From NCBI GenBank assembly GCA_024362935.1, contig JANCRA010000119.1:1400001-1464000 (forward strand): a stretch of 64,000 nucleotides of DNA. The letters run 5' to 3'. The DNA comes from Setophaga petechia. Its lineage: Eukaryota; Chordata; Aves; Passeriformes; Parulidae. This document shows positions 43,971 through 55,359 of this stretch, piece after piece. The notes beneath the pieces were generated by a model, which was not told the origin of the DNA, did not search any database, and worked only from the letters and a program-made list of their open reading frames with translations. The first letter of the stretch is position 1. Each line of letters begins with the position of its first letter. Position numbers and translations under genes: made by a program.

Positions 43971-44161
43971 AGACAGCATCATCTTTTGGTAAGAAAACTA
44001 AGGGTGTCTTTCTCTTCCCTAGCCAAGCTTTTGAAAGTGTCTGGCATGATGTAGTGCCTCATTTTCTACCTCTTCAGTTGCTCTCTCATGACTTTTTTGC
44101 AAGTTTGACACTACTGGGGGGGAGGCAAATAGGTAGAAAAATCCTTTGCTTTATTCCCAGG

Positions 44162-44500
44162 TGTCAGAGAAGGGAGACGCGGACACCAGATGGTTCATCA
44201 GCGTAGCTCGTTTATTGATCTATATCATCGAGTTAAATACACTTCATAATTAGCCTCATGCATATTGCAACAGCTGAGCTCATCATTGGTTAGTTGCAAT
44301 TACACAATACAGTAACTATTTCGCATAACTTCTACATTTTTGTGATTAGCACTTCTTTCTTTAGCATCCTCCCTATGACTTGTTTATTACATGTAGTCAG
44401 CAACTCCCTGTCTCAAGGATACTGTGTCCCTGTAGTGCTTTCTGGCCTAGTTGGGACAACTCAAGCAAGTTAGCCTGACTATGTCCCTTCTCGATCAGCC
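44162..44500 (-). repeat. Solo LTR (candidate)
   Basis: It starts TGTCAGAG, with a reversed polyadenylation signal TTTATT at 44,211. It is related to the nested LTR at 23,000-23,333. The far end is unclear. Confidence 0.5.
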
Positions 44501-46129
44501 ATGTTTGAACTATGCCCTCGACACCCAGGAACACTTTTCTCTTTGTAGAGCCAGAGATGCACCGAGGCTGAAGTGCGGTGAGGGACTGGTCAGCAAGGTA
44601 GAGCACTCCCAAGGCTTTGTTGTGACCTGCAGGAATAAGCAGGGACACTTGACTGGGAGCTGTTTGCAGAGGGCTGAAGTTCAAATGCAGCCAGTTTGCT
44701 GCAGCTGCTTCTGCAGAGCCCGGTGCAGAGGGGCCTTGTGTCTGCACTGCCACAAAAGCCTCTGAACATGCAGCTTTTGGAGCCAGGGTTGGTTTCATGG
44801 GCCAAGGGGTTGTTTTGCAGGAAGCCTCCCAGCTGATCCCTAAGGAAGGCTGCCCAAAAGCAGGGCCTGGTTCTTCAGGAACAACAGACACACCTTTCTG
44901 ACCCCCCCAGATTTGAGCAGTACATCAAATATTTCCTGCTCACAACTGCCCAGGTTGGCAGTGTTATGTTTGCCCAATTGTCCCTTCATAAAAAAACCCA
45001 AACAATATTTGAGATAGCAGCAATTTTAATTGAATAGTTTACAAAATATATAAATAAGGGATAATTTGGTTCAAATAAGAGTGCATAAGCAAAAGATAAT
45101 CATGGGGTACGGAGTGCAGGGTTCTGGGACCCTTGCCACCTCACGTACAAGCTTGCCAAGTGAAAATTACCCCCTTAAATGCCATGGGTTAGTACCATCT
45201 CCTCCCATTTCTGATTCATCATACCTCTACCTCCACCCTCATCACCACCTTTACCACGCATGCTCCACCACTCGGTTTGGTGGTCGCACAAGTCTTTTGG
45301 GGGTCATCTGATGAAGATTTTGTAGTCTTCCTCTGTGTCCTTTAATTCACCTTTGGGTTACACATGCGCACCAAACCAGTACAATGTAAGCCAAAACTAA
45401 CATATCACTATATCTACATATCAAGCCAATAAATCCCTTATAGTGAACATTTTCTGGGACCCAACCAGGTTTTGCTTCCTTTCTGCTCATTTTTAGCAAC
45501 TGTATCTTCGGCTTCTTTCCTCCTGTCCTTGTGAACGTCTGCTGGGAGAGGGGGTGGAGCCCCTCCTCTCCCTGTCTTCTTTTGGCATTACAAATTTTAA
45601 CTATTTTTATTATTCCCAAATATTAATTACTGTACCAATATTGATTACTATTTCAATTTTATCAGCACGAATCATACCTATTTATCACAGCAGCAATTCC
45701 ACAACTCCACCAGGCTTGCTGCTGCCTCAGGAGACATCAGGATCCATCCCAGGCCCTGCTGCTCACCTCATAGACATGGGGGGTGTTGACAAAAATGTTC
45801 CCAAGGTTCAGAGTCTGAGACCTGAGTTCAACCAAAGGTCCTTGGCCCTCCCCTCTGAGCTGCAGGGGCAGCCTGCTCGCACGGCCTGGGGAGAGATGTC
45901 CATTGCAATACAATCATTCCCTCTGTCACACTGGATTTTCCAGGCTGCCTCAGTACTAGTCCCTGATTCTGAGCTGGATGCAACCAGCTCCTGATGCTGC
46001 AGGAGAAGATATGCACCCTTCTCTTCCCTCAGGAGATATCCCTTGGGGCTGACTTCTAATTTCTAACCCATTCCTCGGGCTACTTTCCAATTTGAGCCAC
46101 CAGTTAGCTGAGTTTAAAACATCTCTGGT
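44501..46129. other. Unassigned, probably decayed LTR pieces
   Basis: AT-rich with short frames. No coding domain or RNA gene was seen. Confidence 0.4.
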
Positions 46130-46378
46130 GTCTTGTAGTGACAGGCCAAGGAGTAATGGGTAGAAATTGAAAGAAAGGAAATTTAGGTTACATATTAGGG
46201 AAGAAATTTTTTACTGTGAGGGTGGTGAGACACTGGAGCATGTTCCCCAGGGAAGCTGTGGAGGTTCCAGCCCTGCAAGTCTTCCAAACCAGGCTGGATG
46301 GGGCTTGAGGCAGGGGCCTTGGGATTAGATGATCTTTAAGGTCCATTCCATCCTTAACATACTGTGATTCTGTGGTTT
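46130..46378 (+). mobile_element. CR1 LINE 3' end
   Basis: Typical CR1 3' sequence: AATTTAGGTTACATATTAGG, ACTGTGAGGGTGGTGAGACAC, CCAGGCTGGATGGGGC, AGATGATCTTTAAGGTCCATTCC, ending near ACTGTGATTCTGTGG. It is 5'-truncated, as most CR1 copies are. Confidence 0.92.
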
Positions 46379-46749
46379 CCTTCCCATGCACCTAGAGCAG
46401 CTTTGAAATCCATTCAGTGGAGGCACAAAGCTCCTACAGAGTTGGGCAATTACCAAACTCCCTGGCCCAGGAGCACAGGACTTTGTTGCCCAAGTGCTCC
46501 CCTTCTGACATTCAGCACTGTGTTCTATTTCCACAGACTGAGAGCTGCAAGGTGACAACCTCCCACACAAGGAGAGAAGCAGCTGCTGGCCAAGGCTCCT
46601 CTCTCTACAAACAGTGTGGGCTCAGTGGGGCTCAGCCACCTCTGCTCTGCTGCTGTCTGGGCACTGGCAGGTAATCCAGGCTCAGGGAGCCCATTTCTAA
46701 CTCAGCACCTACCACCTGATGATGGATCCATGGCAAATGGACCCATCCT

Positions 46750-47150
46750 GGATCCAAGGCCGACTGTGGATCTCTCCCCCTCTCATTTTTCTCCTGATTT
46801 CCTCTTCTCAAAATCCACACCTTCTCTGGGCAAACTGTTCCAGGAGAGTCTTTTTTATGAATCCCTACCTAAAGCTACTCTCTCTCCATTTGGATCCATT
46901 CTCCCTTGTCCTGTCCCTGCCTGCCCTCGAACAAAGTCCCTGTCCAGCTTTCTTGTGGGTTGCCCTCAGGCACTGGAAGGCCACAGCTGGATCAAGTCTG
47001 AGTCTCTTTCCCAGGGTGAAGAAGCCAAGCTGTGTCAGCCTTTCCTTGCAGGAGAGGAGCTGCAGCCCTGGCGCCATCTGGGTGTCCCTGCTGGGCCCCT
47101 GCTGCAGCGTGCCCACGTCCTTGCCGTCCGTGCCGGGGAGGCCGGCAAAG
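46750..47150 (-). mobile_element. CR1 LINE fragment, antisense
   Basis: The block CACTGGAAGGCCACAGCTGGATC, then CCAGGGTGAAGAAGCCAAGCTGTGTCAGCC, TTCCTTGCAGGAGAGGAGCT resembles the reverse complement of a CR1 region. The match weakens after 47,150. Confidence 0.6.
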
Positions 47151-47646
47151 CTGGAGGCAGCGCTGCAGGTGCAGGGTCAGCAGCGGGGAGGAGACACAGC
47201 CCTGGCAGCGGCTCCGGGAGCAGCGATTGGCGCTGGGCCGCCTGCACTGCAGAGAGCCGGGGCCCTTGTGCCCGCCCTTGTGCCCAGGGCGCCTTTCCCC
47301 GCTGCTCGCACGCCTGCCCGCCCACTCGGGGGAAATGCCCCCTGTGCCGCCCCTCAGGGCCGCCCCTCGCCGCTGCCCCGGGGGCTCCCCGGCGCCAGCT
47401 GGAGGGCCCCAGGCCTCGGCCTCACCCTGCTCAGCCCCAGGCCTGGAAAAGCAGATTCAAACACCCACCCAGAAAGTGCCCCAGGATGCCAAGGTCTATC
47501 TTTTCTCTCAGCATGGGCTTGCTATCAGAGTCTACACGGGGTTTAAAAATCACCAGGAGAAAAGAGCATGTACGAGTTCTGCCTTGGCACTGCCTCAAGC
47601 TGTGGGGTACCAGTTGGTTTCACTGGCTCTGGACTGAAGGCACTTG
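47151..47646. other. GC-rich unassigned stretch
   Basis: Long frames on both strands reflect base composition. Nothing is recognised. Confidence 0.4.
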
Positions 47647-48080
47647 AGACAGTAATTTATGTTCAGACTCAAGTGTTTATTATTTCTTATCAGGAAAACA
47701 AGTCTCATTACTGTGAGCTCAGCAGCTTTTCATTAGAAGGCACAAAAGGGCCAACAATCTCTTGTTTCAAGGTCTTTTAAGACTAAATTATCCAATTCAG
47801 AACTAACACCTGGATTATTTTTCCTTTTAACCCAGTAACTGATCCCAAAGAGCCTGCAATGCGGAATTTCGGCCCAATTACAAAAAGCCACCCAAACCCT
47901 AAAGAAGAAGGAAGAAGCATGAAGAAGAAACCCAGGGCCATACCTGTTCCCTCCATTTTGCTTCCATCAACAACATACTAAAAATCCCAAAACCTAAATT
48001 TGTCAGAGTCAGAGTGGACCAAAGCCCAAAAAACTGGAGGTGATAACAATGCACTAAAACCACAACCAAGGAATCTTCAT
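47647..48080 (-). repeat. Solo LTR (same family as 22,226-22,700)
   Basis: Reversed TTTATTATTTCTTAT, CCTCCATTTTGCTTCC and GTGATAAC.....CACTAA blocks in the same order as in the nested LTR at 22,226. Boundaries are approximate. Confidence 0.6.
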
Positions 48081-48240
48081 GGTCTAAAAAGGCAGATCCA
48101 AGGAACAGCCATGCTAAACAATTCTTGGAACATGTAAACTAGTTTGGGGGAAAAGTTTGCTGTGCATGAGGGTCTGTGAATATGCAACAGGCTGATGTAA
48201 GGGGAAAGGTATTTCAGGGGGATCCCCAAAGGTAGCAGGG

Positions 48241-48919
48241 TGTCCTGGGTTGGCTGTATGATGCTTTTATCCCCAATCGTCTTGTTCTGTTCATGCTGAA
48301 TAGTAAGTTGTGCACCTTTAAGACTCATTGCAGAGAGTGAAGGGGGAGAGAAAATGCACAGTTTTTTTCCCTCCAGACATTGCACCCATTCCCCCATATT
48401 CCTCCTCCTGGACTGTTGTTGTCTGCAGACAGACAGCGGGACAGAATGCTTCTTTTGCTTTTTAGTTAGTGTTAGCTAGCTGAAGCAAAGAAGTTCCCTG
48501 GACTGTGTTGTTGGTTTTTTTTTTCCCCTTTTCTTTGGACCTCTTGAAACCTGCTCTGGACTGAACACCCAGGGGAGCACCGGCAGCTCACATTTCTGGC
48601 CCACTGGGCCGGGCCTGGTCTGCGACAACTCCAGCACCGGAGGGACTGATCAGAGATTGAGTGAGCTGCAACCCGGGGACGGGGGTTTTTTCTCAGGTTG
48701 TCCTCTCTATTAGAGTGGCAAGGGGTCTCATTGTTTGATATTGTTTTAGTTTTATTATTTAATAAACAGGGGTTTTTTCCCACCTTTCTCCAAGGAGGTA
48801 TTTTTTCCTCCCGGACCAGTTAGGGGGGAAGGGGCCAATTGGATCTGGTTTTTTTCCCACTGGAGCTCTTTGGGGGATTCTTCCCCAAATTTACTCTAAA
48901 CCTGGACAAATACATAAAT
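48241..48919 (+). repeat. 5' LTR of the ERVL provirus
   Basis: It starts TGTCCTGGGTTGG, with AATAAA near 48,760, and stops just before the PBS. It differs from the LTR at the 3' end. Confidence 0.7.
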
Positions 48920-48920
48920 T

Positions 48921-48938
48921 GTTGCCCAACGTGGGGCT
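48921..48938 (+). promoter_or_regulatory. Primer binding site, tRNA-Lys1,2 type
   Basis: GTTGCCCAACGTGGGGCT matches the tRNA-Lys1,2 site (TGGCGCCCAACGTGGGGC) at about 15 of 18 positions. Confidence 0.7.
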
Positions 48939-49000
48939 GGAAAAGGTGGAAAAAAGCTCTATTAATTGTGTGTTTGTTGTTGTTAAAGCAGTCAGTAGCC

Positions 49001-49483
49001 ATGCTGCTTGAATCCATAATGTCCCTGGGGGTGAAAGCCTTCATGTGGCTCTGGGCTCTAGACCTTTTTGAGGTTTCAATACCTTTCTGGTCACTAGGAT
49101 TATTGTCCATAACACGTAATTTTTACAGTAGAGGGGTACGGATTGGAATAGCTGTTGCGCTGGCCTTGGTGATAATGATTTATAAAGCGTTTACAAAGAT
49201 ACTGGCATCTGTTTACGACATGTATGGTTTATGGTTTCTTCATCCTAACCTGCATCCCAATTCCAGTAGTACGTTTTGGGAATTTATTAGTAATTACACT
49301 CAGTCTGTTAGAGGAGGAGCCGAGAATAAGGCTTTCCTGCATTTCCTTTCCTTCCTCTCCTTCGGATCTGTTATGTCACTTTTTGAGAATGTTCCGTTTC
49401 CCCTGAATGTTAAAGAGACCATCTTTCTGGTGTTTAATCCGATAAACTTCCTCTATATATGGTCTGCAGCTTCTCTAGGATGA
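49001..49483 (+). CDS. Pre-gag hydrophobic ORF of the ERVL element (unknown function)
   Basis: From the first in-frame ATG after the PBS (GTAGCCATGC) this frame is open for 160 codons. It starts MLLESIMSLG, has one clear membrane-type segment (IGIAVALALVIMIY) and other hydrophobic helices near both ends. I do not recognise a family. Its TGA (49,481-49,483) overlaps an ATG of gag as ATGA. In pol, which has the same age, there are several breaks, so a frame this long is notable, though gag is open too. It could be a leader protein, a remnant of an env-like or accessory gene, or chance. Confidence 0.6.
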   Translation: MLLESIMSLGVKAFMWLWALDLFEVSIPFWSLGLLSITRNFYSRGVRIGIAVALALVIMIYKAFTKILASVYDMYGLWFLHPNLHPNSSSTFWEFISNYTQSVRGGAENKAFLHFLSFLSFGSVMSLFENVPFPLNVKETIFLVFNPINFLYIWSAASLG

Positions 49484-50784
49484 GGGCTGAGATATCCAGA
49501 GGAGTTGGTGAGACCCCTGACCCAGAAGCAGATGCAGGCATGAGAAATCCTGAGTGGTGTGGACAATGGGAAAATAAAGGCCAAATCCTGGAGGAATTTT
49601 CTGATCATGTAGATTGGGATTTTCCACGGGAACAAATTCAGAACCCAGCTGAGGTGGGGAAATACCTAAAAAAGAAGTACCATGACGATTCTAAGGAGAA
49701 AAGGCTAATTGTAATTAGCTGGACCCTGGCCTATGCTTATTGCTTTCTGTTAGATACTGTAGGGCAGCAGACAGAGGCAGGGGGGCAGGGAGATAAATCA
49801 GCTATCCCAGTCACTCAAGCTGTAGCCAACAGCCCAGGCTCGAAGCCAGCAGCCAAACCAGATAGTGAGCCTAAGCCAACATCTGAACCCATGGCTGTTG
49901 CTACCAGTACTAGAAGTGTGAAATGCACAAGAAAAACTAATCGACCAGTGGATGATGACGATGATGATGGTGATACAGGAGAAGGAACCTCGATGCCTCC
50001 TGACATAAAATCAGGAGTCAAAGCAGCAGGTGCAAGATCAGACGCAAATACTGAGTCCTTTTCCCTGAAGGACCTTCGTGGCTTACGGAAGGATTACACC
50101 CAACAACCTGATGAATCCATAATTAGTTGGTTAGTCCGTCTCTGGGATGCTGCAGGCGAGGCTACAATTCTGGATGGCACTGAAGCGAGGCATTTGGGGT
50201 CCCTGTCACAGGACCCTGTAATTGACCAAGGAATAATGAGGGGGGCTAATCCACACAGCCTCTGGTCTCGGGTCTTGGACAGTGTTGCACAAAGATACCT
50301 GTGTGCAGATGATCTTTATATGCAACAAACTCAGTGGAAGACCATAGAGCAAGGGATCCAACGCCTGAGAGAAATGGCAGTGGCAAAGATTATCTTCTCA
50401 GATGACGGGACAACTAGGAACACAGACTTAGTACCATGCACGCCTGTGATGTGGCGAGAACTTGTGCGACTTGGGCCACATGAATATGCTTATGCCTTAG
50501 CCATAATGAAGAGGGATGAGAGGGAAGAGACTGTGCTGGATATGGCAAGGAAGCTCCGAGCATATGCAGATGCTGTGCATGGCCCAACACATGCCAGAAT
50601 TACAACAGTGGAAACACACCTGCAGAAATTAGAGGATAAGATAGAGGAGAATCATAGGAAGCTCAGAGAGGAGATTAAAGAAGATCTTCTCCAAGTCTCA
50701 GCAGTACAGATCAGAGGTTCTGGTATCCAAGGTAGACGTTTCCCAGATGGTGAGAGAAGGTACACCCCACGAAATGAGCTGTGA
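49480..50784 (+). CDS. gag: gag-like protein of the ERVL element
   Basis: The frame is open for 434 codons from the ATG at 49,480; an alternative ATG at 49,459 overlaps the previous ORF by 25 bp. The N-terminal part contains WCGQWENKGQILEEF, followed by a low-complexity Pro/Ser region, an Asp run (VDDDDDDGD) and a capsid-like region (DESIISWLVRLWDAAGEA). A C-terminal coiled coil (LQKLEDKIEENHRKLREEI) ends it. No zinc knuckle is seen, as usual for ERVL Gag. The complete frame in a provirus with broken pol is striking. Confidence 0.8.
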   Translation: MRAEISRGVGETPDPEADAGMRNPEWCGQWENKGQILEEFSDHVDWDFPREQIQNPAEVGKYLKKKYHDDSKEKRLIVISWTLAYAYCFLLDTVGQQTEAGGQGDKSAIPVTQAVANSPGSKPAAKPDSEPKPTSEPMAVATSTRSVKCTRKTNRPVDDDDDDGDTGEGTSMPPDIKSGVKAAGARSDANTESFSLKDLRGLRKDYTQQPDESIISWLVRLWDAAGEATILDGTEARHLGSLSQDPVIDQGIMRGANPHSLWSRVLDSVAQRYLCADDLYMQQTQWKTIEQGIQRLREMAVAKIIFSDDGTTRNTDLVPCTPVMWRELVRLGPHEYAYALAIMKRDEREETVLDMARKLRAYADAVHGPTHARITTVETHLQKLEDKIEENHRKLREEIKEDLLQVSAVQIRGSGIQGRRFPDGERRYTPRNEL

Positions 50785-53700
50785 TTCCACCTGCGTGATT
50801 GTGGAGAAAACATGGGGAGGTGGGATGGAAAACCTACTGCTGTTCTGGCACGATGGGTACGTGAATTGAAGGAAACCACCAGAAGGAAAGCAGCTCCAGT
50901 TGCTTGTAGCCAAGCTGCCAGGTATGATGATGATGACATGTCAGATCCCCTTGAAGGAACATCCAAGACATATGCCCAGGGAAAGAAGGATAACCAGGCT
51001 TAGAGGGGCCCTGCCTCTAGCCAGGTAGAGGCCAGGGAAAATCGTGTTCTGGTCTGTGTGGATTCATTGGCCTGGCACATCGGAACCACAAGAGTATAAA
51101 GCTTGGTTGATACTGGTTCTCAATGTACATTAATCCCGTCGAGACATATGGGGACAGTCTGTTTCTACTGCTGGTATGACAGGGGGATCCCAGGATTTCA
51201 CTTTGGTGGAAGCTGATGTGAGCCTGACTGGGAATGAGTGGAAGAAACATCCTATTGTGACTGGCCCAGAGGCCCCATGGATTTTGGGTATGGAGCACCT
51301 TCGAAGTGGGTATTTCAAAGACCCAAAGGGAGTCAGATGGGCATTTGGAATAGCTGCTGTAGAGACAGAGGGTATCAAGCAGTTGAACAGCTTGCCTGGA
51401 CTGTCAGAAAACCCATCTGCAGTAGGACTCCTGAAGGTGGAAGAGCAACGAGTGCCAATTGCCACCTCAACAGTGCACCACCGACAGTACCGAACGAATC
51501 GAGATGCTGTGATCCCCATCCACAAAATGATCCGTGAGCTGGAGAGCCAAGGGGTGGTGAGCAAGACCCACTCACCCTTCAACAGCCCTATTTGGCCTGT
51601 GCGTAAATCTGAAGGAGAATGGAGACTGACAGTAGACTATCATACATTGAACTAAGTGACTCCACCACTGAGCGCTGTTGTGCCGGACATGCTGGAACTC
51701 CAGTAAGAGCTGGAGTCCAAGGCAGCAAGGTGGTACACCACTATAGACATTGCCAACGCATTTTTCTCCATTCCTCTGGCAGCAGAATGCAGGCCTCAGT
51801 TTGCTTTCACCTAGAGAGGCATGCACCTGGAACCGACTTCCCCAGGGGTGGAAGCACAGCCCCACCATCTGCCATGGACTGATCCAGGCTGCACTGGAAA
51901 AGGGTGAGGCTCCAGAGCACTTGCAGTACATCAATGACATCATTGTGTGGGGGAACACAGCAATGGAAGTATTTGAGAAAGAAGAGAGGATCATCAGGAC
52001 TCTGCTAGAAGCTGAAGAAGAGTAAAGTCAAGGGACCTGCCTGAGAGATCCAGTTCCTGGGAGCCAAGTGGCAAGATGGACAGCGTCAGATTCCCAGTGA
52101 GGTCTTCAACAAAATCACTGTGATGTCTCCACCAACTAGCAAGAAGGAAACACAAGCTTTCCTGGGTGTCATGGGTTTTTGGAGGATGCATATTCCCGAA
52201 TACAGTCAGATCGTGCACCCTCTTTACCTGGTCACCTGCAAGAAGAACGAGTTCCATTGGAGCCCTGAACAGCAACAAGCCTTTGCCCAGATTAAGCCGG
52301 AGATCAGTCATGCAGTAGCAATAGCCCTTGGGCCAGTCAAGACAGGACCAGAGATGAAGAACATGCTCTACTTTGCAGCCAGGAACCATGGCTTGTCCTG
52401 GAGCCTTTGGCAGAAGGTGCCTGGGGAGACTCGGGGTCGACCACTGGGATTTTGGAGTCGAAGCTACAGAGGGTCCGAAGCGAACTACACTCCAACAGAG
52501 AAGGAAATCTTGGCTGCCTATGAAGGAGTCCAGGCTGCCTCAGAGGTGACTGGCACAGAAGCACAACTCCTCCTGGCACCCTGACTACCGGTGGTGGGGT
52601 GGATGTTCAAAGGCAAGGTTCCCACCACCCACCACGCCACTGACACTACATGGAGTAAATGGATTGCTCTTATCACACAGTGCGCCCGTATTGGAAACCT
52701 GAATCGCCCTGGGATTTTGGAGGTAATTACAAATTGACCCGAAGGTGAGAGTTTTGGTGTCGCACATGAAGAACAAGCACCAGTGACATGGGCTGAAGAG
52801 GCTCCTCCATATAACCAACTGCCAGCCGAGGAAACACACTACGCTCTTTTCACTGACGGTTCCCGTCGCATTGTAGGGATGAACCGAAGTGGAAAGCAGC
52901 GATATGGAGCCCCACACGACAGGTCGCAGAGGCCACTAAAGGAGAAGGTGGATCAAACCAACTTGCTGAACTCAAAACCATTCAACTGACCCTGGACATT
53001 GCTGAAAGAGAGAAGTGGCCAAAGCTCTACCTTTACACTGATTCACGGATGGTAGCCAATGCTCTGTGGGGATGGCTGGAGAGGTGGAAAGAGGCTAACT
53101 GGCAGCGTGGAGGAAAACCAATTTGGGCTGCTGATGAGTGGAAAGACATTGCTACCAGGGTAGGGAGGTTACCTGTGAAAGTCTGCCATGTAGATGCCCA
53201 TGTCCCCAAGAGTAGAGCCAATGAGGAGCACCAAAACAATGAGCAGGTAGACCAGGCTGCAAAGATAGGGCTGTCCAAGATAGACCTGGATTGGGAGCAC
53301 AAGGGAGAGCTAATCCTACCTCGATGGGCCCATGATGCCTCAGGCCATCAGGGCAGAGATGCCACCTATAAGTGGGCACGAGACCGAGGAGTGGATTTAG
53401 CCATGGCCAGTATTTCTCAGGTTATCCATGACTGTGAGACGTGTGCTGCCATCAAGCAGGCCAAGTGAGTGAAGCCCCTGTAGTTTGGTGGGCGGTGGTC
53501 CAAGTACAAGTACAGGGATGTCTGGCAGATTGACTCCATCACACTGCCCCAGATACGCCAAGGCAAGCGCCATGTGCTGACCATGGTGGAAGCCACCACT
53601 GGATGGTTGGAGACCTACCCTGTGCCTCACAGCACTGCCCAGAACACCATCCTGGATCTGGAAAAGCAAATCCTGTGGAGACATGGTACCCCTGAGAGAA

Positions 53701-54162
53701 TTGAGTCCGACAATGGGACCCATTTTAAGAACGGCCTTATCAACACTTGGTCTAGAGAACATGGTATTGAATGGATGTATCATATCTCCTATCATGCACC
53801 AGCTGCTGGGAAAGTTGAATGGTACAATGGACTGCTTAAGACTATCCTGAAGGCACTTGGTGGAGGAACTTTTAGAAATTGGGAAATTAACTTAGCAAAG
53901 GCCAGCTGGATGGTCAACACCAGAGGGTCCATCAATCGAAACTGGTCCTTCCCAGTCTGAACCCGTGCACACAATGGATGGAGATAAAGTCCCTGTGGTA
54001 CACATGAAAGATATTTCAGGGAAGACTGTTTGGATTAATCCCACCTCAGTCAAGGATGAACCCATCTGTCAAACTGATTTTGTTCAGGGACCTGGTTACA
54101 CTTGGTGGGTAATGCAGAAAGATGGAGAAATCCATTGTGTACCACAGGGAAACCTAGTCTGA
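50785..54162 (+). pseudogene. pol: pol of the ERVL provirus, multiple breaks
   Basis: Pieces in several frames: protease with LVDTGSQCTLIPS near 51,100; RT from about 51,460 to 52,025 with WRLTVDYHTLN, IANAFFSIPL-type sequence and YINDII in place of YVDD; connection (52,120-52,584); RNase H (ALFTDGSRR near 52,840 and YTDSRMVAN near 53,035); integrase with the zinc site (HDASGHQGR...CETCAAIKQ, to 53,468), DSITL, SDNGTHF and VEWYNG as D, D, E; and the C-terminal domain (53,965-54,162). Frames shift near 51,655, 52,030, 52,585, 52,980 and 53,470. Confidence 0.9.
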
Positions 54163-54205
54163 AGTAAGAACTGTGTGTAAGGTTTCATTGTGATGCAGAT
54201 GGAAA

Positions 54206-54224
54206 TAGAATAAGGGGTGGATAA
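54206..54224 (+). promoter_or_regulatory. Polypurine tract of the ERVL provirus
   Basis: GAATAAGGGGTGGATAA precedes the TG of the 3' LTR. Confidence 0.65.
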
Positions 54225-55350
54225 TGTCCTGGATTGCATTGTGTGTTTTCTATTTGCCATCTGTTAGAGGTGTGGCGGTTATCTTCTGCTAATTGGGCAG
54301 TTTTCTTTATCTTTTTCACAAACCAATCCTCCCTCTGGGGAGACATCTGCTGTTAATGGGTTTTTGAATGTCACTGCATGACTGATAAAATTACATCATC
54401 CCATTGTGAGATGCTCCACCCAGAGGGAGGAGTGAAGCATTCCGTCCTGGATATAATCTGAGATTTTGGGACACCCGAACAGCCTTTCCACTGGATTCCC
54501 AGAGGAGTAGCTGTCCCTTCTGTTGCCCGATAGATAAATGACACAAAACTCGGAAAAGTTTTGTGCGGTGCTTTATTGAGGGCCTGGGGGTCCGTGGACT
54601 CACGTCCCAAGCCAGAACCCCGAAAATCTCGGGTACAGGTGCTCTTCTTTATACACATAATTCATAACAAAATATCCAAGAAACAGTTCAGCTTGAATAA
54701 TCAACAAGCCCCTTGCAATACATTCCTAAGCTCAAAAACAAAATCGTAAATCTTCTGCCTGTCATATTGTGCTGCCTCGAAAACTGGCTGGACTGCTTAC
54801 CTTGCTATACTAGCTTAATCATTTATTAAGTTCCTAAGACTACCTGCTAAGTTACACACAAAACTCAACACACAGCTTCCACAAAAAAAACCAATTCACA
54901 CAACTCATAATTAAATATTTTGCTAAATTTCATTTCTTTTCCAACATTTCCACTGGATTCCCAGAGGAAGACCAGGCCCATCTATACCACCACTAGATCT
55001 TCAGAGGAAGATTACACTCATACACAAGATCACTGCTCCAACAGAACCACATCTGTCTGCAGGAAAACTGCAGGAGGACTGCAGCCACCATTTTAATTGC
55101 ACTGCTACCAACACCCTGACCCACAGGGTGTCAGGTCGTATTCTGACTCTGTCAGTGTTGTTTTGTATTACTGCATTGTTTATTTTAGTTAGATTTTCTT
55201 CTCTAATAAAGAACTCTTATTGCTACTCCCATATCTGTGCCTGAGAGCCGCCTTTAATTTCAAAATGATAACAATTCGGAGGGAAGGAGTTTGCATTTTC
55301 CATTTCAGGGGCGTCTTCTCCCTTCATTAGCCGACACTTGCCTTTTCAAG
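54225..55350 (+). repeat. 3' LTR of the ERVL provirus, interrupted by a solo LTR
   Basis: It starts TGTCCTGGATTGC, with AATAAA near 55,205. The end aligns with the LTR at 40,428-41,110. The motif TTTCCACTGGATTCCCAGAGG occurs at 54,485 and 54,947, on either side of an inserted LTR. Confidence 0.75.
54521..54946 (-). repeat. Solo LTR inserted in the ERVL 3' LTR (426 bp)
   Basis: It has terminal inverted repeat TGTTG...CAACA and a reversed polyadenylation signal (CTTTATTG near 54,570). Flanks CTTC and TTTC may be a diverged 4-bp target duplication. Confidence 0.7.
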
Positions 55351-55359
55351 CCGTGACAT

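Larger units (their letters stand above)
48241..55350 (+). mobile_element. ERVL (class III) provirus with a pre-gag ORF and unlike LTRs
   Basis: Order: LTR (48,241-48,919), Lys-type PBS, a hydrophobic ORF (49,001-49,483), gag (49,480-50,784), protease, RT, RNase H, integrase (to about 54,162), polypurine tract, LTR (54,225-55,350). No env is present. pol is broken by several stops and shifts. The two LTRs share TGTCCTGG at the start but little else. Confidence 0.85.

Noticed and set aside
46616..47647. 343-codon plus ORF and overlapping frames
   Set aside because: It overlaps antisense CR1 and GC-rich sequence, has no domain, and frames are long on both strands.
51100..54162. Reading the ERVL pol as a working gene
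   Set aside because: At least five frame changes or stops and YIND at the RT active site.
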